Positions 1 through 13,400 of a stretch of DNA of 64,000 bases are shown one piece after another. This stretch comes from Ciona savignyi (Eukaryota; Chordata; Ascidiacea; Phlebobranchia; Cionidae): NCBI GenBank assembly GCA_000149265.1, contig CH002787.1:356746-420745 (forward strand), written 5' to 3'. The number at the start of each line of letters is the position of its first letter. Position 1 is the stretch's first letter. The notes below the pieces were generated by a model. That model was not told where the DNA came from. It searched no databases and worked only from the letters and a program-made list of their open reading frames with translations. Made by a program: the position numbers and the translations under genes.

Positions 1-234
1 ACTTTAATGCTGTAATGTAAAACTGCTTCACAAAAGACAAAGATTGTAACTGCTTTTTAATAAAACCCAGTTGTCTTTTATTTGATTGACCTAAACTGTT
101 TTTATAAGAAATTCCCATGGTTGATACAGTTATTCTGTCGCCGTGAAAAAAGTTTATTGGACTGTGGACATTGGGTATCACAACAAACATTTCTGACTTG
201 ATAACAATTTGCAAAATTTCAAAATGAAATTTAC

Positions 235-3200
235 CTTGCTGTTGTGTTGAATCCTGTTCATAATAATCCATTGTTTCGGCTGAAACAATAAAAATAATTT
301 TAATTGAATGATGACACATTGTCACAACAGTGAATTTGCATTGCTTTATGTGACAGGCATTTGTAACTAAGTAAAGTGGAAAGGCACTTTTTAGGGCATA
401 ATATAATGTGTATATTTGGAGCATAGAACCTCTACCTTTGATATGTTGATCACTTGATTCTTCTACAGGAGAGTCGCGCCAGTTGTCCTGGTAGTTAGCT
501 TGGTCGGTGTTACAACGTTCATAATGTGGTGAACTGCTTGTTGGCTGTGTGACAAACAACAAATCAAAACATGCGAGACATGAAATTTATTAGTAGTTTG
601 ATGGTCATTTACAGTGGCCAATAACAACATAGGTTACATACATTCGTTTTACATTCAATTATTTTTTTCTCTACTCTAACACAGACTACAACTCACTTTA
701 TGTTCCACAGCTTCCACATATGTAGGTGGGGGGCGGTCGTAGGAATTATTGCTGTGGGTGCTCATTACCCCGGGTGATGTGGAAGTTTCGTTCGACTGCT
801 CTTCTCTGCATGGAGGTAATTTGCATAAATATGTGTTTTTTTCATTAATTTAGAACAAATGAGTTAGAAGAAATGAAACAGCAAAGCAAGATTTATGAAG
901 ATTTAATGCTTTTAAAACATCACTTGTGTAATAAATCGACTCAATCATTTGAACCAACCTTCTAGGATAGCTGCTCTCCTGGCCAGGTAGAGTGGGAGAT
1001 ATTGAAGCAGAGTTGGGCAAGTAGGCTTGGTATTGACCTGTTGTCTTCGGCGAGTATGAGGTGGCTAGGGTGCGCGGCAAAGCTGCTGTTTTAAAATCAA
1101 ATTTTGAATGCACTTCATTCAATAAAGCTTTTAATTTTGGTATGTGTAACTATGCGTTATGAGTGGAATGGTAAAATGATATGTAATAAAAATGCAAACA
1201 ATGGATTAGGTTACCTGCAGCAACTGAGCTGGGTATGGATGCCAACACCTTCTTTGCTGCTTCCTGGAATGCTGAAGTGATTCCACCATTGCGATGCTCA
1301 AATAGAGAAGGAGCCATTGGGCCTGTGATTAAATTTGATACCAGTAAGAAAAATGTAAGAAAATATCAGTACAAAATCTGCATTGGTGAGCTGATCCAAA
1401 TCAAATTAACTGAAAAAAACTGATTACCTGATAGATTATCAAACTCAATTTTTCTAGAGCAGTTTTAATGCAGTAATAGAATTATAAGGCATAGAGCTAT
1501 GCAAGTAAAAAATAGTATGAAGAAAGCAAGAACGTACGGTTTAAAAAGCTTGCCGCAACAAAAGGAGAGAAAAACGGGAGAATGAAATTTGGAGGTCGGT
1601 TGTTAGGGGCAACCGTAGGAATGAGAGAGGGTGAGCGAACAAAAGAATTGACAGGAGTGACGTTTGGCGCAAGAGATACTGTTGCACGCGGGAATACAGA
1701 GATGGAAGTAGGAGTTGTGGTGGCTGTTGTTGGAGTCACTGCGTTTAAAGTCCAGTTTACAGAGTTCATCAGAATAGAAAGTTATTGTTTTGGAAAGTCT
1801 AAATTTTTACACAGTTAGATTAATTCATATAATATTTATTTTGGTGTCAGACAAACGACCACTGCAAGAACACACAAGATGTTATTTTCCTGAAATAGGC
1901 AATACTGCAGGAAATGGGTTAAAAGTTTGCATTATAAGCGGTTACACAGACCCACTTTATGGTTACAAAGTCTAGAAAATACCGATTGAATTCAAACAAA
2001 CAAGAGGTTGTGGTGAGTATTGCACCCAGAATCTTTGCAATAAGCAACTTACTGCCGGAGATGGGTTCCCCTCCAATCATGTCTTGCCTGTCATGTTTAC
2101 GTTTGTGCGACACCATCTGACTGGTTGAAGTGAATGCAAAATCACAGTTTCTTCTCAAACAATGAAAGTGATTGGCGGTCCTGTTCCATGTGCAAGCTTG
2201 AAATCTATTACGGGAGCAAATTAAAGTTTTAGTTGAGTACATGGAAGTATTGAACCCATACATTTGTCATTTATTTCAAAAACTAAAAATTGTATCTTGG
2301 ATTTTACTGCATTACGGCAATAAAACATAGAATAGATAACAACATTGTTTCAGCAACCAGACTTTGGACATGTGCCGTTCTACAACAAAAGCCTTCCACA
2401 TAATACCAGTGCACAAGTCTAAACTGACAGGAATCCTATTTTCTCGATGCAGTAAAAGAGAGCATGACATTATAATTGGCCCAAATGACTCACTTGCACG
2501 TCTCGTTTTTGTAGAATTTCTTGAATCCTTGTCTGGCGTAGGCATCATCTCGCATGTGATATGCTTTGTGCTTCTCTATATCGCACTTGTTCTTAAAGGT
2601 AAAATTGCAATCCGGTCGTCTGTGGATTACCATGTCATTGGATTTACAATGGAATACAAGCTACAAAATTGACATTAGTCACAGATCTCTAAAAGATGAG
2701 TAATTTCTGATTTTAATATGAAATCAGATATGTTTCTTTGCAAATATTCACCCTGCTATTACACATGGATATTTAACTATGTCAATACAACTTTATCCAG
2801 AACAATTGAGATGAATTTTTAAGCTTAATAACCTTAACAACCATCATTGTTTCGTTTTTGGGGGATATTCCATTTCGACAGCTTATAAACGCCAGAAATA
2901 AATCTGTGCTCACGTCAACCAACACATAAGCTAACATTTCAACTTAATATTGAATTACAAAACGAAATTTGATTTAAATTACAAAACGAAATTCGTTGCT
3001 AGTAAGGTTGGTGAAGGAAAATTCCATTGCATCATAGCACTGTGACCCTGTGGTACCAAATGGATGGTGCCAAGCTTTCATAACCACTGTCTATACTTAC
3101 GTGCAATGGAAATAGAGTTGTCCGCTGGGTGAGGAAGGGGCATTCCCGCATGCAGCATGAACTCGGTGGCTCGGAAACGCTGGAACCCATTGCTCACAAA

Positions 3201-6200
3201 CTGCTGGTTCTTCTTGTGGAAGTTTTCATGCGTCATTACATCAGATGTGCTCGTGTAGACTTTCGTACAATTTGACTGCGGGTGTAAGTTAAATGTTTAG
3301 TAAAGTGCAAAGTGTAGGAAGTAAATAGAAGATACTTCTAAATGAAAAACAGTTTAATGACATGGTAAAACAGATTTATAACATTAAACAGACAAGCTGC
3401 CACCAGCAATTAGAATTAATGAGTAGTACAAAATGTGCTGATTAAGTAGATTTATGTACATAAACAAACTGTGGAAATGAGAAGAACATAGTCAATGTTT
3501 ACTTGAACCAGATGCGTCCATGTTTAAAACCTATATGGTACAGATTGGTGGGTACTATAATCAGCCCAACTTGCACCATATAAGTTTCCATCAGCTCTAG
3601 TCTTAAAACGGATTAAAAAAAGTATCACTAAAATGCTACTCACATATAGACAGTGGTAATGTGTGCTTTTCCCGTTTAAATGACAAGCTCCGAATTGTTG
3701 AATGCAATCATCAGTTGGAGCGAATCTCATGAAGCCGTGAGCCAGCGAGTTGTCTCGCTTCTTATGCATATTATAATGCCGGATCACATCAGACTTGTTT
3801 GTAAACCTCTGTGAATTGGGAGGGATGTTTTGAGTGCGAATGAAATAAGATAAATTAATGAGAAGCAAACTAAACAACTTGACCAAAAAGTTCATGGAAA
3901 ACAAAGGGAAAAATTGCTACTGTTTAGAGCGGTTACTGAGATAAGGTAGCTATATAGATAAACACAAAAAAGTTATACTGATTACAAGTCTACATACAAT
4001 AACAGGGAAATCTGATTAAAGATTTTAAGCTTAAAAGGTTTGCTACATAATCATAAATTTGGGAATTAACTAAAAACTTAATAAAATCAGTCAGAGAATC
4101 ATTCAGAAAAGTCACCTGAAAATTACAGTCGCTGTCGGTGCAGTGAAAATGGTCCCTGTTGATATGAGGGCATGATGCCTGCATGCAAGAGTTTTTCGAA
4201 GAGTATCTGGTGAAGTAAAGATGGCTTATTTAGAGCAATATAAGCACAATGTGTAGCTGTGTAATATGTAACCACAAACCCAAATAGAGAAATATTAGTT
4301 TGCCTTACATAATTGGCTTGTTATAGGAATAAGTACTATTTGGGAGCGTTCAATTTTCAAAACTTAGGAGTAGCTTATTTTTACTTAATACCGGTACATT
4401 AAATAAATCATATTTTAATGGAAGCATAGCTTGTTTTAATTTATTAAGCTTTAATGTGGTAATAAACAATATGAAAGCGACTTTGGAGGCCAATAACACT
4501 GGGTAACAGAAACTTCTTTCAATTGCTCAAGGGAATAGAGTTATTTAACAAGAAAGTCTTGAAAAACTAACTTTGAAATGTATTTGTCAAAGACATCTTC
4601 ATCAAAGTTGGTTGGATCAATCGTCCCTTTCTTGATGGAACTTTGGGAAGAAGGGTTCCAGAAGGTTAGTAATATGTAAATTGGGTGGTGGTATGATACA
4701 GGTGTTTTCACAGGCAGACATTGACCTTGGCTTTGATAATAATCATAAGAACAATCAAGAAAGTGGAATTTAATTTACAAAAAGAATTTTTTTAGATATT
4801 AAATTACAAAAGATTACAACATACAGGTGGGGGAAGATGTTAGCTTCCACTGCTTTAACAACCACAACTGATTTACCATTGATGTCAGTATCCAAGCAAT
4901 GAAGCAAGGTGCATTAATAAGGTATTATACAAATGTAGATTGAAATAGTGTTATTTAAAGAAACACTCAACTTACCCGACCCCACTGGACACCGTGCCAG
5001 CTGTTATGCTGTCCATCGAGTCAGCATTCGTTGTATAACTCCCAGTAGGTGGCGTGTTTGACTGCGTCATGCTGGGTGACTGGTAAGAATTTGTTTTAAT
5101 TAATCCTTATTTGTTTATAAGTGTGTCCATTCTAGCTACAAAGCTGGGATTAGCTTACTGAGTTCTATTGTAATTTAATCATCACTTGTGTAAACAATGA
5201 AAGTTTACTTTTTTGTATCACACAACAATGTTAGACAACATAACCAGGAAATAACATTTAAGAGAACTGCATTTTATTCTTATAAAAACAGTAGTGTCGC
5301 TAAAACAAACACTATGTCATAATGAGACCCACTCATACACTAAACTCGATATTAAATGTATCACAACCTCAATACCCAACCTTGAAACTTCACATTTTGG
5401 ATCTACGACAGCAACGATTGAATTTATACCAAATATTTCAATAATGTTAAAAATAAAACTTTTCGTATGTTGTTAGTAGTATGCGACAAATTACCTGGGT
5501 AAAATAGTTTTGAGATCGATTGAATATTTTCTGCAAAGCATCTGTTCGTTCTCGCGCTTGCTCTAAACAGAAAGGGCAATCTTGTTTGATTTGTACACTA
5601 ATATAAATATCAATATCAATTTTTACACTGTCCATATTGTGACAAGTGCATTGCTTAATTTTACAACAAACCAATGTTAAGCCGTCTTTTATAGGACCAC
5701 ATTGGTGTTAAAACACATTGGTTGATCATGGATGCAAGCGTAGTAGATATTATTTGATGTGTCAGGTATTCAACCCACGCTATTCTAGGAATGCACAAAT
5801 TAGGAAATTCGTTCTTCCTTCAAAAATGATGTAAGAACTCTTGCTTTTTGAGGTAATCTGGCAATTAACTGTGTAAAAGCTTCTTGTGTTTTCCCATTCA
5901 TGGAGATAAACATGAATGTCCCATTTCTGTGTTGCGGCATACATTGAACTTCGAACTTTTTTTATCGATAACAAGCTGATTAAGTGAGCAAACTGATTTG
6001 CATAATTGGTGGAAACACTGACACTGTGTTTGTTTACAGAAAGAAAGATTTACAGCTGAATTAATCAGGCTAATCTTTAACACAGGATGATTCTCATAAA
6101 TGATTTCACTTTATGTTACTTCCTTCTGTTTGTTGACAAAACGTTGCTGGAAATAAAGGCCACAACTAAAATAAATAACTCGTATGATTCAGTAATATTT

Positions 6201-9200
6201 TTTCGGTTTACTATTACCTTTAAAACTTTATGAAGGTGAAATACAAATTATTAGCATTACACGTTATGGTAAACAAATAACTTTTTAATGTAAAATTACC
6301 AACCGCTAAAAAAATGATAATTTTTGGTAAAAGCATCCTGTCAATACTGCTAATTTACATTGCTGATTGGTCAAGACATAGTGGGTGCATAATGACTAAA
6401 AGTATGCTTAAATCTAACATTTGGCAAGTTCTATATTAATTCACCTGAATTTGAAACAAGAGTCGCCATCATGGCAGCAACAGCAGCGGGAGGAATGTTG
6501 CTCGGGAATTGTTTCAGAATTCCTTGGTTCGCTGGAACTGTGGCCTAAAAAGGTGTTCGTGTTTTAACTTGATAACTTTATAACATGGAGTATTACATTC
6601 ACAATTACACAAGTTGAGTTTGAATACAGTGGATTACTAAAATATATATTCATTCTAACGTAAGTATTTTGGCTTACTTGAAGAGTGCATAAAAAATATA
6701 TCATTTTTTCGGAAATAAGTCGATTAGCACCTGTAGGGCCATATTATGTCTTAACTAAAAACATTTCTGCGTTTTAAAGCAATAAAAATGATGGTTTGAG
6801 TGACATTATTGTACACTGCATATGGGGGTATGTTAAATATCTTGCTACCCATGATTTATAAATATTGTGCCACAAATCAAAAGTTTCGTGTAAAGTGGTT
6901 AGAATTGACAGTGAGTAATTAATACAGGGCAATTTAAGGCGACATTAATGTAATGGATAGAATACCTCGAATGTGTTTCCTTCATTGGTTCGATCGTTGT
7001 GCCAATTCTCCATTTCTTTGTCTTCGGTGTTTCTCTGTTGCCTGGAAGATCAATTTAAATCAGTTAAACAACATGCAACACTGCTTTATATCTGTTAAAG
7101 CAGTCAGGGTTGCTTTGTTTACTTTGAACCAGGAGGGGAAGTATTTTTTGCACTGACCACGTATTTTCAAACTTTGTTTTACTTTGTTGTAAGGTTGTGG
7201 TGAAATGCCAAACTTACTGGTGCTCTGAGGAGATTTGTTCAAATTCATTTGTCTCAGTGTTGTTCAACTGAAATAAAATATCAATTAATTTTTATATCAC
7301 TTTGTGGGTAAACAAGTTTAAATAAAAATATTAGAATAAAAACACTTTGGTTTAACATTGTGTAAATAAAAATATAGGTTAACACTGTCATTTATGCAAG
7401 CATGATCCAACTCTTCTAAATACAAAAAATGTTAATTCAACTTCATCAGTTAAAAATCAATACAAAGATGACATGGATTCTCACCATGTCTTGGCGCTTG
7501 CTTTCTATCATTTGTAGCTTGGTGCGGTGCAAAGCTGCCACCTCATCACGGGATATCCCAACCTCAGACATTGCTTCGGCCAATGGTCGTCTCAGTGCAA
7601 GCAGTTGCAGCAACATTTCAAATCTAACGGGGAAGAGAGATGGGAAAAATAATTCATAAGCGTATCAAGGGGGTAAGAGTTTTAAGTAGGCCACAAGAAT
7701 GTTAATGGAAATGAGGTTGTTAATAAAGGGATTTTGTTTTGGGGCATTAACCCTGGCAAGCAATTATTAATTATGTTTCAGCAAATGAAAGAAAGAGGTA
7801 AGCTGCATATAATCCCAAGGGAACTACGCAAGTTTGGTAAAGCCCCGTTGCAATTAATGCATTTCAATGCACACAGCACAAACTTCACGCTTGCGTTAAT
7901 TTAATGAAGTATAGGAAGCAGATAGTAACAATACCGTTGCATTTTATTTCCTGCAAGAGCAGAATCAGCACCATCCTCATTATCTTGTTGGTCGTCATCG
8001 TTTGAGTCTAAAACGGAACATTTGATTAAGAATTATTTGACTTGCAATACATTTGGTGAAAACGGTTAAATTCATCTTTTTGATGGGTAAGATAGGAAGA
8101 CTAAACATTATCTCATAAAAAAACAACATGTTATCTTATAAATATATAGACTTAAATATCTAATCACGGTGTAGTTGATTGCAAACTACCCACGATGATT
8201 ATTATGTACACACGCTATTACAGCGTCAGCTGTTTTACAGCGCTTCGTGATTTTGCGTCTTATCCCAGTACAGATGCCATGCGCAGCGACAGCCGCTTCT
8301 CCATTGTATCGAGAACGTCATAAACAGTATCTCTCACCGGTTCGTCTTCGCTTCACAGTAAGATCCAACCCGCCGGTTCGTCGTTCGTCGTTCTCGGTGC
8401 CGCTATGTTCACCGTCTCTCATTCGCTTCCTGTCCACCTGCCCTTCTACATCATGTTCTGTGGACATTACAAGTGGTTGATTATTGAAAATATGTAAGGC
8501 TGGCTGTTTCGAAAGAAAAACAGTTTTGTTTTGATAGTTTTGGAAAACAACAGTGCATTGTTTCACTAAAGATTGTATATGTGACATTGTATATGTGGAG
8601 CGTTGGTCGACTAGTGCATGTTGCGCAACGTGTTAATTTTGAACTTAAAATACAGAAAAGTGCTGAAACCGTCGATTAAATAAATAGCAGATCGAAAGAT
8701 CTCTAAAACAGCGATAAGCGTCGTCGGTAGACAATAATAAAAAATTAATTGTGACCGGTTTTAAAACTCGTTTAAAACCGGTTCAAAATAATGGGATAAT
8801 AACCGTGGTCTATTACGATGAGTAATCCATAGAAAATATAGTTTTAACACACTTTTAGCACGAACACGTCAGCTTTTACGTAGTTTTAATGCGCTATTAC
8901 GGTGTAGAGTGATCCTTTGTAAACTAGGTTTGTGTGCTAATTACTGTCCGGTGTGACTCAGTCCGCGCCACAAAAAGATAAAGATACGATTTAAGGCGAA
9001 TAAGTAATGGAGGTAGATTTCGTTCATTAATATACTAAAACTGGGATTTAAAAAATCTTATTTTATTAAGCTTTTGACCTTCAGTAGCAACTTAAAAACT
9101 AAACGGTTTAAAAATTCTCAAATATTCCATAGTAGAGAAAAAATGGTATTTTGCGTTATGTAGGTTTTCGAATTACATTAAATACAACAAACGGCGACAA

Positions 9201-10444
9201 CATGTCGTGTACTCACCTTGATCAGTTCCCTCGTCGTCGCTGAATCCTTGCGGCTGCAGCACGTAAACCCCTGTTAGGTGGATCGTTATTTTCCATTTAA
9301 ACAAGACAAAGGGTTACCGACGAACATTTTAAACAAGCAAAAGAATTTTGGACTTACTGCGTAGACCAGTTATAAACTTGTTCTTAAACGTATTTGCGTT
9401 ATTTATTATTATATCCCGTCGCAGCGAGTTTTTTTTACAGATAACTGGACTGGTGATAAAAAGGTTGCGATAATAGTTCACACATACAAAAAAAAATATA
9501 TTAGTATAATATATACAATATAATATACATTGACATATATATCGCTTTAATATTTATAAATATGCAAAATCGCTGGACAGTGGTAAGGAAATTTGCTAAA
9601 AGATCGATCTTAACACAACGTGAAGTTTTCCAATACGTATATAAAGAAAGGTATGTTTACGTGGTGACAAATAGTTTGCATATACACAAGCAGTAGCGTG
9701 TACAAAACCAATCCTAGGTATGCATTACCTTCGGGAGGATTTTCGCCCGCGTGTAGTTTTGCTGGTTTGACGTCTGCATTATTGTCTATGTGGTGGTTAT
9801 TTTCAATCGCAGCGCCTACACAACAGTACAGTGTTATTCAAGTACCTAAAGATTCGAGAAAATTATAGATAACGGATGCAGTCTTGTGGTATGCAAATCA
9901 CTTCCCTTACGCTTTGCGCTAACTAGCAAAGAGATAAAGTGTGATTATTTCTTTGTAATTAATTTACCATTAGAATATGCTGTAAGCGCATCGTTCTGAA
10001 TTTCACTGTTGTGGTACTCATCTAAGGTGTTGTGCTCTGTAAAAAAATTCCAAGTTAAAATGACTTTGAGTCAAATCGGTAACAACCTGTTAAAAAGCTC
10101 CACATTAATTTTCAATTGGAAAAAAATCCTAAAATTGATAAAAAAGCCCCTTTTTGCCAAGTTCACAAACATTCTAATTATACCTATCACTACGCATGAG
10201 CGCAATCGAAATGAACACGGGTCGCCAAATAAATTCACGCAATACAACAAGATAGATAACAAGCCAGATCAATAGTTTTTCATTTGCAACAATAATACTT
10301 ATACATACCGCCATGTATTGAAGATTCGATATTTTGGTTGTAAAGTGGCTCTGTGGCATATGGCACGCTGCTGGGGTAGCCTGAGTGAACCACTCCTTCG
10401 GACTCAATTCGTCTGACTGGTCGACTTTTTCTTCTTGACGACAT
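235..10444 (-). CDS. CASZ1: Castor/CASZ1-type zinc-finger transcription factor, 3' end beyond left edge
   Basis: Nuclear transcription factor of the castor family, which controls neural and cardiac cell fate in other animals. Seen: coding exons at 10444-10309, 10036-9968, 9815-9729, 9270-9217, 8007-7935, 7623-7485, 7267-7218, 7032-6966, 6544-6445, 5562-5495, 5079-4976, 4640-4572, 4206-4116, 3808-3644, 3275-3101, 2660 (or 2619)-2494, 2204-2053, 1738-1538, 1322-1215, 1085-959, 805-697, 544-436 and 279-235. Phases agree except between 3101 and 2660. The start is the ATG ([12 protein letters not shown]) after an acceptor at 10446. The N-terminal part is acidic and Asn/Gln-rich. At least four castor-type paired-Cys/His fingers follow, with signatures such as [30 protein letters not shown] and [10 protein letters not shown], and the family linker GFKKFYK. 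A Thr/Pro-rich and Ser-rich region follows. The last visible exon ends in phase 1 with a good donor, so the gene continues to the left. Confidence 0.88.
2053..2660 (-). other. CASZ1: Castor zinc fingers 3 and 4 (exons 2660-2494 and 2204-2053)
   Basis: Exon 2660-2494 encodes [17 protein letters not shown], the second half of a castor finger, then the linker [13 protein letters not shown]. Exon 2204-2053 completes the next finger with [12 protein letters not shown] and NCDFAF, ending in the His pair of SHKRKH. The 5' edge of the first exon is uncertain. An acceptor at 2660 keeps an open frame containing VFHC. An acceptor at 2619 fits the family better but then needs an unseen exon upstream to supply the first Cys pair and HFHC. 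Confidence 0.75.
3644..4206 (-). other. CASZ1: Castor zinc fingers 1 and 2 (exons 4206-4116 and 3808-3644)
   Basis: DNA-binding part of the castor gene. Finger 1 spans two exons: the Cys pair and HFHC come from 4206-4116 and the final His pair ([13 protein letters not shown]) from 3808-3644. Finger 2 begins in 3808-3644 ([10 protein letters not shown], then THYHC) and ends in exon 3275-3101 with SNC and [10 protein letters not shown]. An intron thus interrupts each finger. This gene structure is hard to produce by chance and supports the family call. The preceding exon 4640-4572 carries an acidic block ([10 protein letters not shown]) that leads into the finger region. Confidence 0.85.
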
Positions 10445-13400
10445 ACTAGATATTCAATTCATTGCAGTCACACGATTCCAGAACTAAATTCCTAAGTGAG
10501 AAAATGGTTCATAAAATGACAGTTTACCATACAGAGAACATATATACTCCTAGGCTACCGTTATGTCAAGCATGTAAAGAAAGAAAAATAAAGAAAAACA
10601 CGCGTTTAACTGCATAAATAACTTTTTTGTACATTTATCTCGACAAAGCAATGACTAAATTGGATTACACGATATACAGCTCTAATCCTGACCACTTCCT
10701 GCTAGAATAGTATCATATGTTCGTCAGCTTAACTGCATAAAAACAGAGAAACTAAGAACATTTAGTTTAAGCGCTTACTAATAAAAGTGCAACTCTGGAA
10801 AGGTGTACTGTGATTTTCTGACTCGGAAATGACGAATTCGCGCTTTGTCATTGCATCTCCTAAGCCGGACCACAGATATGCATATTTCCTGCCGTCGATG
10901 GATATTGTTATTCGCAATATATACAAATCAAGCTTGATTAAGAAGACAGGAAATGAACTATAAGCTGAAGAGAAAAAACGACGCCTTATTGTTTCACAGT
11001 GTGTAATATCTAACGATTTGCTTTTGGGCGCCGCTTCGTCAGCGCGTTAACCAGAGATGCAGGAAACGTGGTATTGTTACTGCGCAGCGCGAAGCACGAA
11101 GAAAAATATCAGCTCACAGCGAGGCGCTAATACTGTCTAAACTCGGTGACTTTTAAAAACAAATACGTAAAATCTTTTTAAGTCAACAGTTCAACTGTTT
11201 TCACGTCAATGACAACTCAATTGGCTGTTTTAAATTAGACAAACACAAAATGCGTAAAATAGCGAAAATCGTCTGAAAAAAGCCTAACAGTACAACTGTC
11301 TGATATGTTTCCATTTCTTGGCCGATGCCAATAAACACATTTTCTGGCCGGACGTCTACAGCTGGGCAGTAATGTGCTCGTGGCTACAACGAACACGAGA
11401 ACGCAACCCTGGGATGCAAACTGACTGTATTAGATGGACATGCTAATACGGGCGTATCTGGGCAGAATAAATCTTCCATGTACATCCGTTGCGTGGTACG
11501 AAATTTCGGGAGATGAATGGAAAAAAATGCGAAACACGAAACCCATAAATCCGTGAAAATCTGTGGCATGCACTGAGCGGCCATTAATCAAAGTTCGCAG
11601 ATTTTCACAACAAGCCCTAAATTAAATCGAGTCGCTGATTTCAATTTCCTATTTGAGGAAAAGAAGAGAGAAAAGGGCAGGTTATTTGACGCCTGGATGA
11701 AAATGTTTCTACGTAAGCGCAGTTTAATTCAATACATGAGAAGTTGGCCTTACTAAAAACGTGGTTTTATATGTAATTGCCAGAGATTTTAACCACCTCC
11801 ATACACGCCTAATTAGCACTTGGGGCGGAAATAATTCCAAGCACACGTATTGTTCATGATTTTCAATAACGTTTTTTCACGAAATTACCAGCAAATGGCA
11901 ATAATAGCATCAAAATGGGATTCGGTCCAGTAAGAATCCAGGTAAAGGCGAGGGAGCGAGATCAAAAACATATGGGATTTGTAAACGCCCGCCCTCTAAA
12001 CGACAAGCGCAGCTGCCGATGTGCTCTTTTAACTCAGTTTTCCTGCGATTCAAGAGTACTGTTACTAGAAGCTTGGTTTTGGAAGAGAGGCACTTGGAAT
12101 ACGAAGTCGGGAACCCGTATGGATGACTTTGGTTCAATCGGTCAAAATTTTCGACGAAATATCCCGAAACGCGCGTGTGACCTTAATTGACAAGGATGCG
12201 TGAAGTAGGACGACGATGCAGACATGGTATGCAGCACTGGTGTTCACTCTACACTTTGTACAACAAGAACATGTGCTCAGCAAACAGTTGGATTCCTTTT
12301 TTTAATTTCGACCATATAGTATCGCGTCTATATGCACATAAAGCAAATTGCCGATGATTAATTAAATGTGTTATTGCCTTTGCTAAACTATAACGGTAAC
12401 TAGATTAATTTTACTTAAAACGGATACACGACCTAAGCAAGCCGATTTATAAATTTTATCACATGAAATGTTGAATCTTCCCATACCCAAATGATGCCTT
12501 TAACAGTACATTTTAGAAATAAAATCTTATAAATTAAAAAAAATATACAGTTTTTTTGTTAGAAAGACATGTGTGCTATAAGCTTGTTAGAAATTCTAAA
12601 TGCTTAATCCATACTACATACATTTCGAGTTAAATTTCAAACTGCCTCGCTTGACCACAAAATAGTACTATCCAAATCTAGTAGGAATATACAAACTTCT
12701 ACAGCAAAATCTCTCTGTGATTTTAATATAACAGTAAATACTGATGACGCTTATAGTTCACCATGGAAGCTTTTGTCGAAATACTTTTTGTCTAAAAATC
12801 TCTCTCCTAACGGAAAAATAAAGTGCACTTTATACTTTTAAGGGCAATTGAGTTGGCCTAATAATCGTTTTTCTTTCGATCGTTTTATTTTCGATTTTCC
12901 TCTCTTTTTCCGCACTGAGCACCGAAATATCGCGGGGACATGTCAAGTTGAACACAGTCGCACAATGATTCAAACAAGGGACATTCCATAAATGTTTTCA
13001 TCAAAGTAGGCAATCAGATTTAAAACATTTTCCAAACTCAAATTAGAAAGCTTCTAAAAAGAAGAGGCATATATAAAAATCTGTATATTCTGCCTGTAAA
13101 TACATGTTTTCTTTCTGCAGTCTTCTATCGAAAGCCGTATAATGATCCCAGATTATAAGTAAACTTTCTGATGTGTGGCAGAAAACGATGTTACATCATG
13201 CTGAAACTCTGGGGACGCTTGCTTATCTGACAAACTGCGTCGTTCTGAAAGACGAAAAGTCAACGCGGTCATTTTCGAGCGGCCTCAAACTCGCAACAGC
13301 TGAACTCGTACGATTATATTTAGAAGCAGTAAACTGCTAAGTCAAACAAGCGGTAATTTTGACGCCTGAGTGATGCAAATTGTCCAGCAACAAAAGAACT

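Noticed and set aside
850-1122. A 90-codon minus-strand open frame taken as a stand-alone gene
   Set aside because: Only 1085-959 of it is coding; it is an internal castor exon extended into introns on both sides.
2364-2672. A 102-codon plus-strand open frame
   Set aside because: It is antisense to the castor zinc-finger exon 2660-2494, which has splice sites and family motifs on the minus strand.
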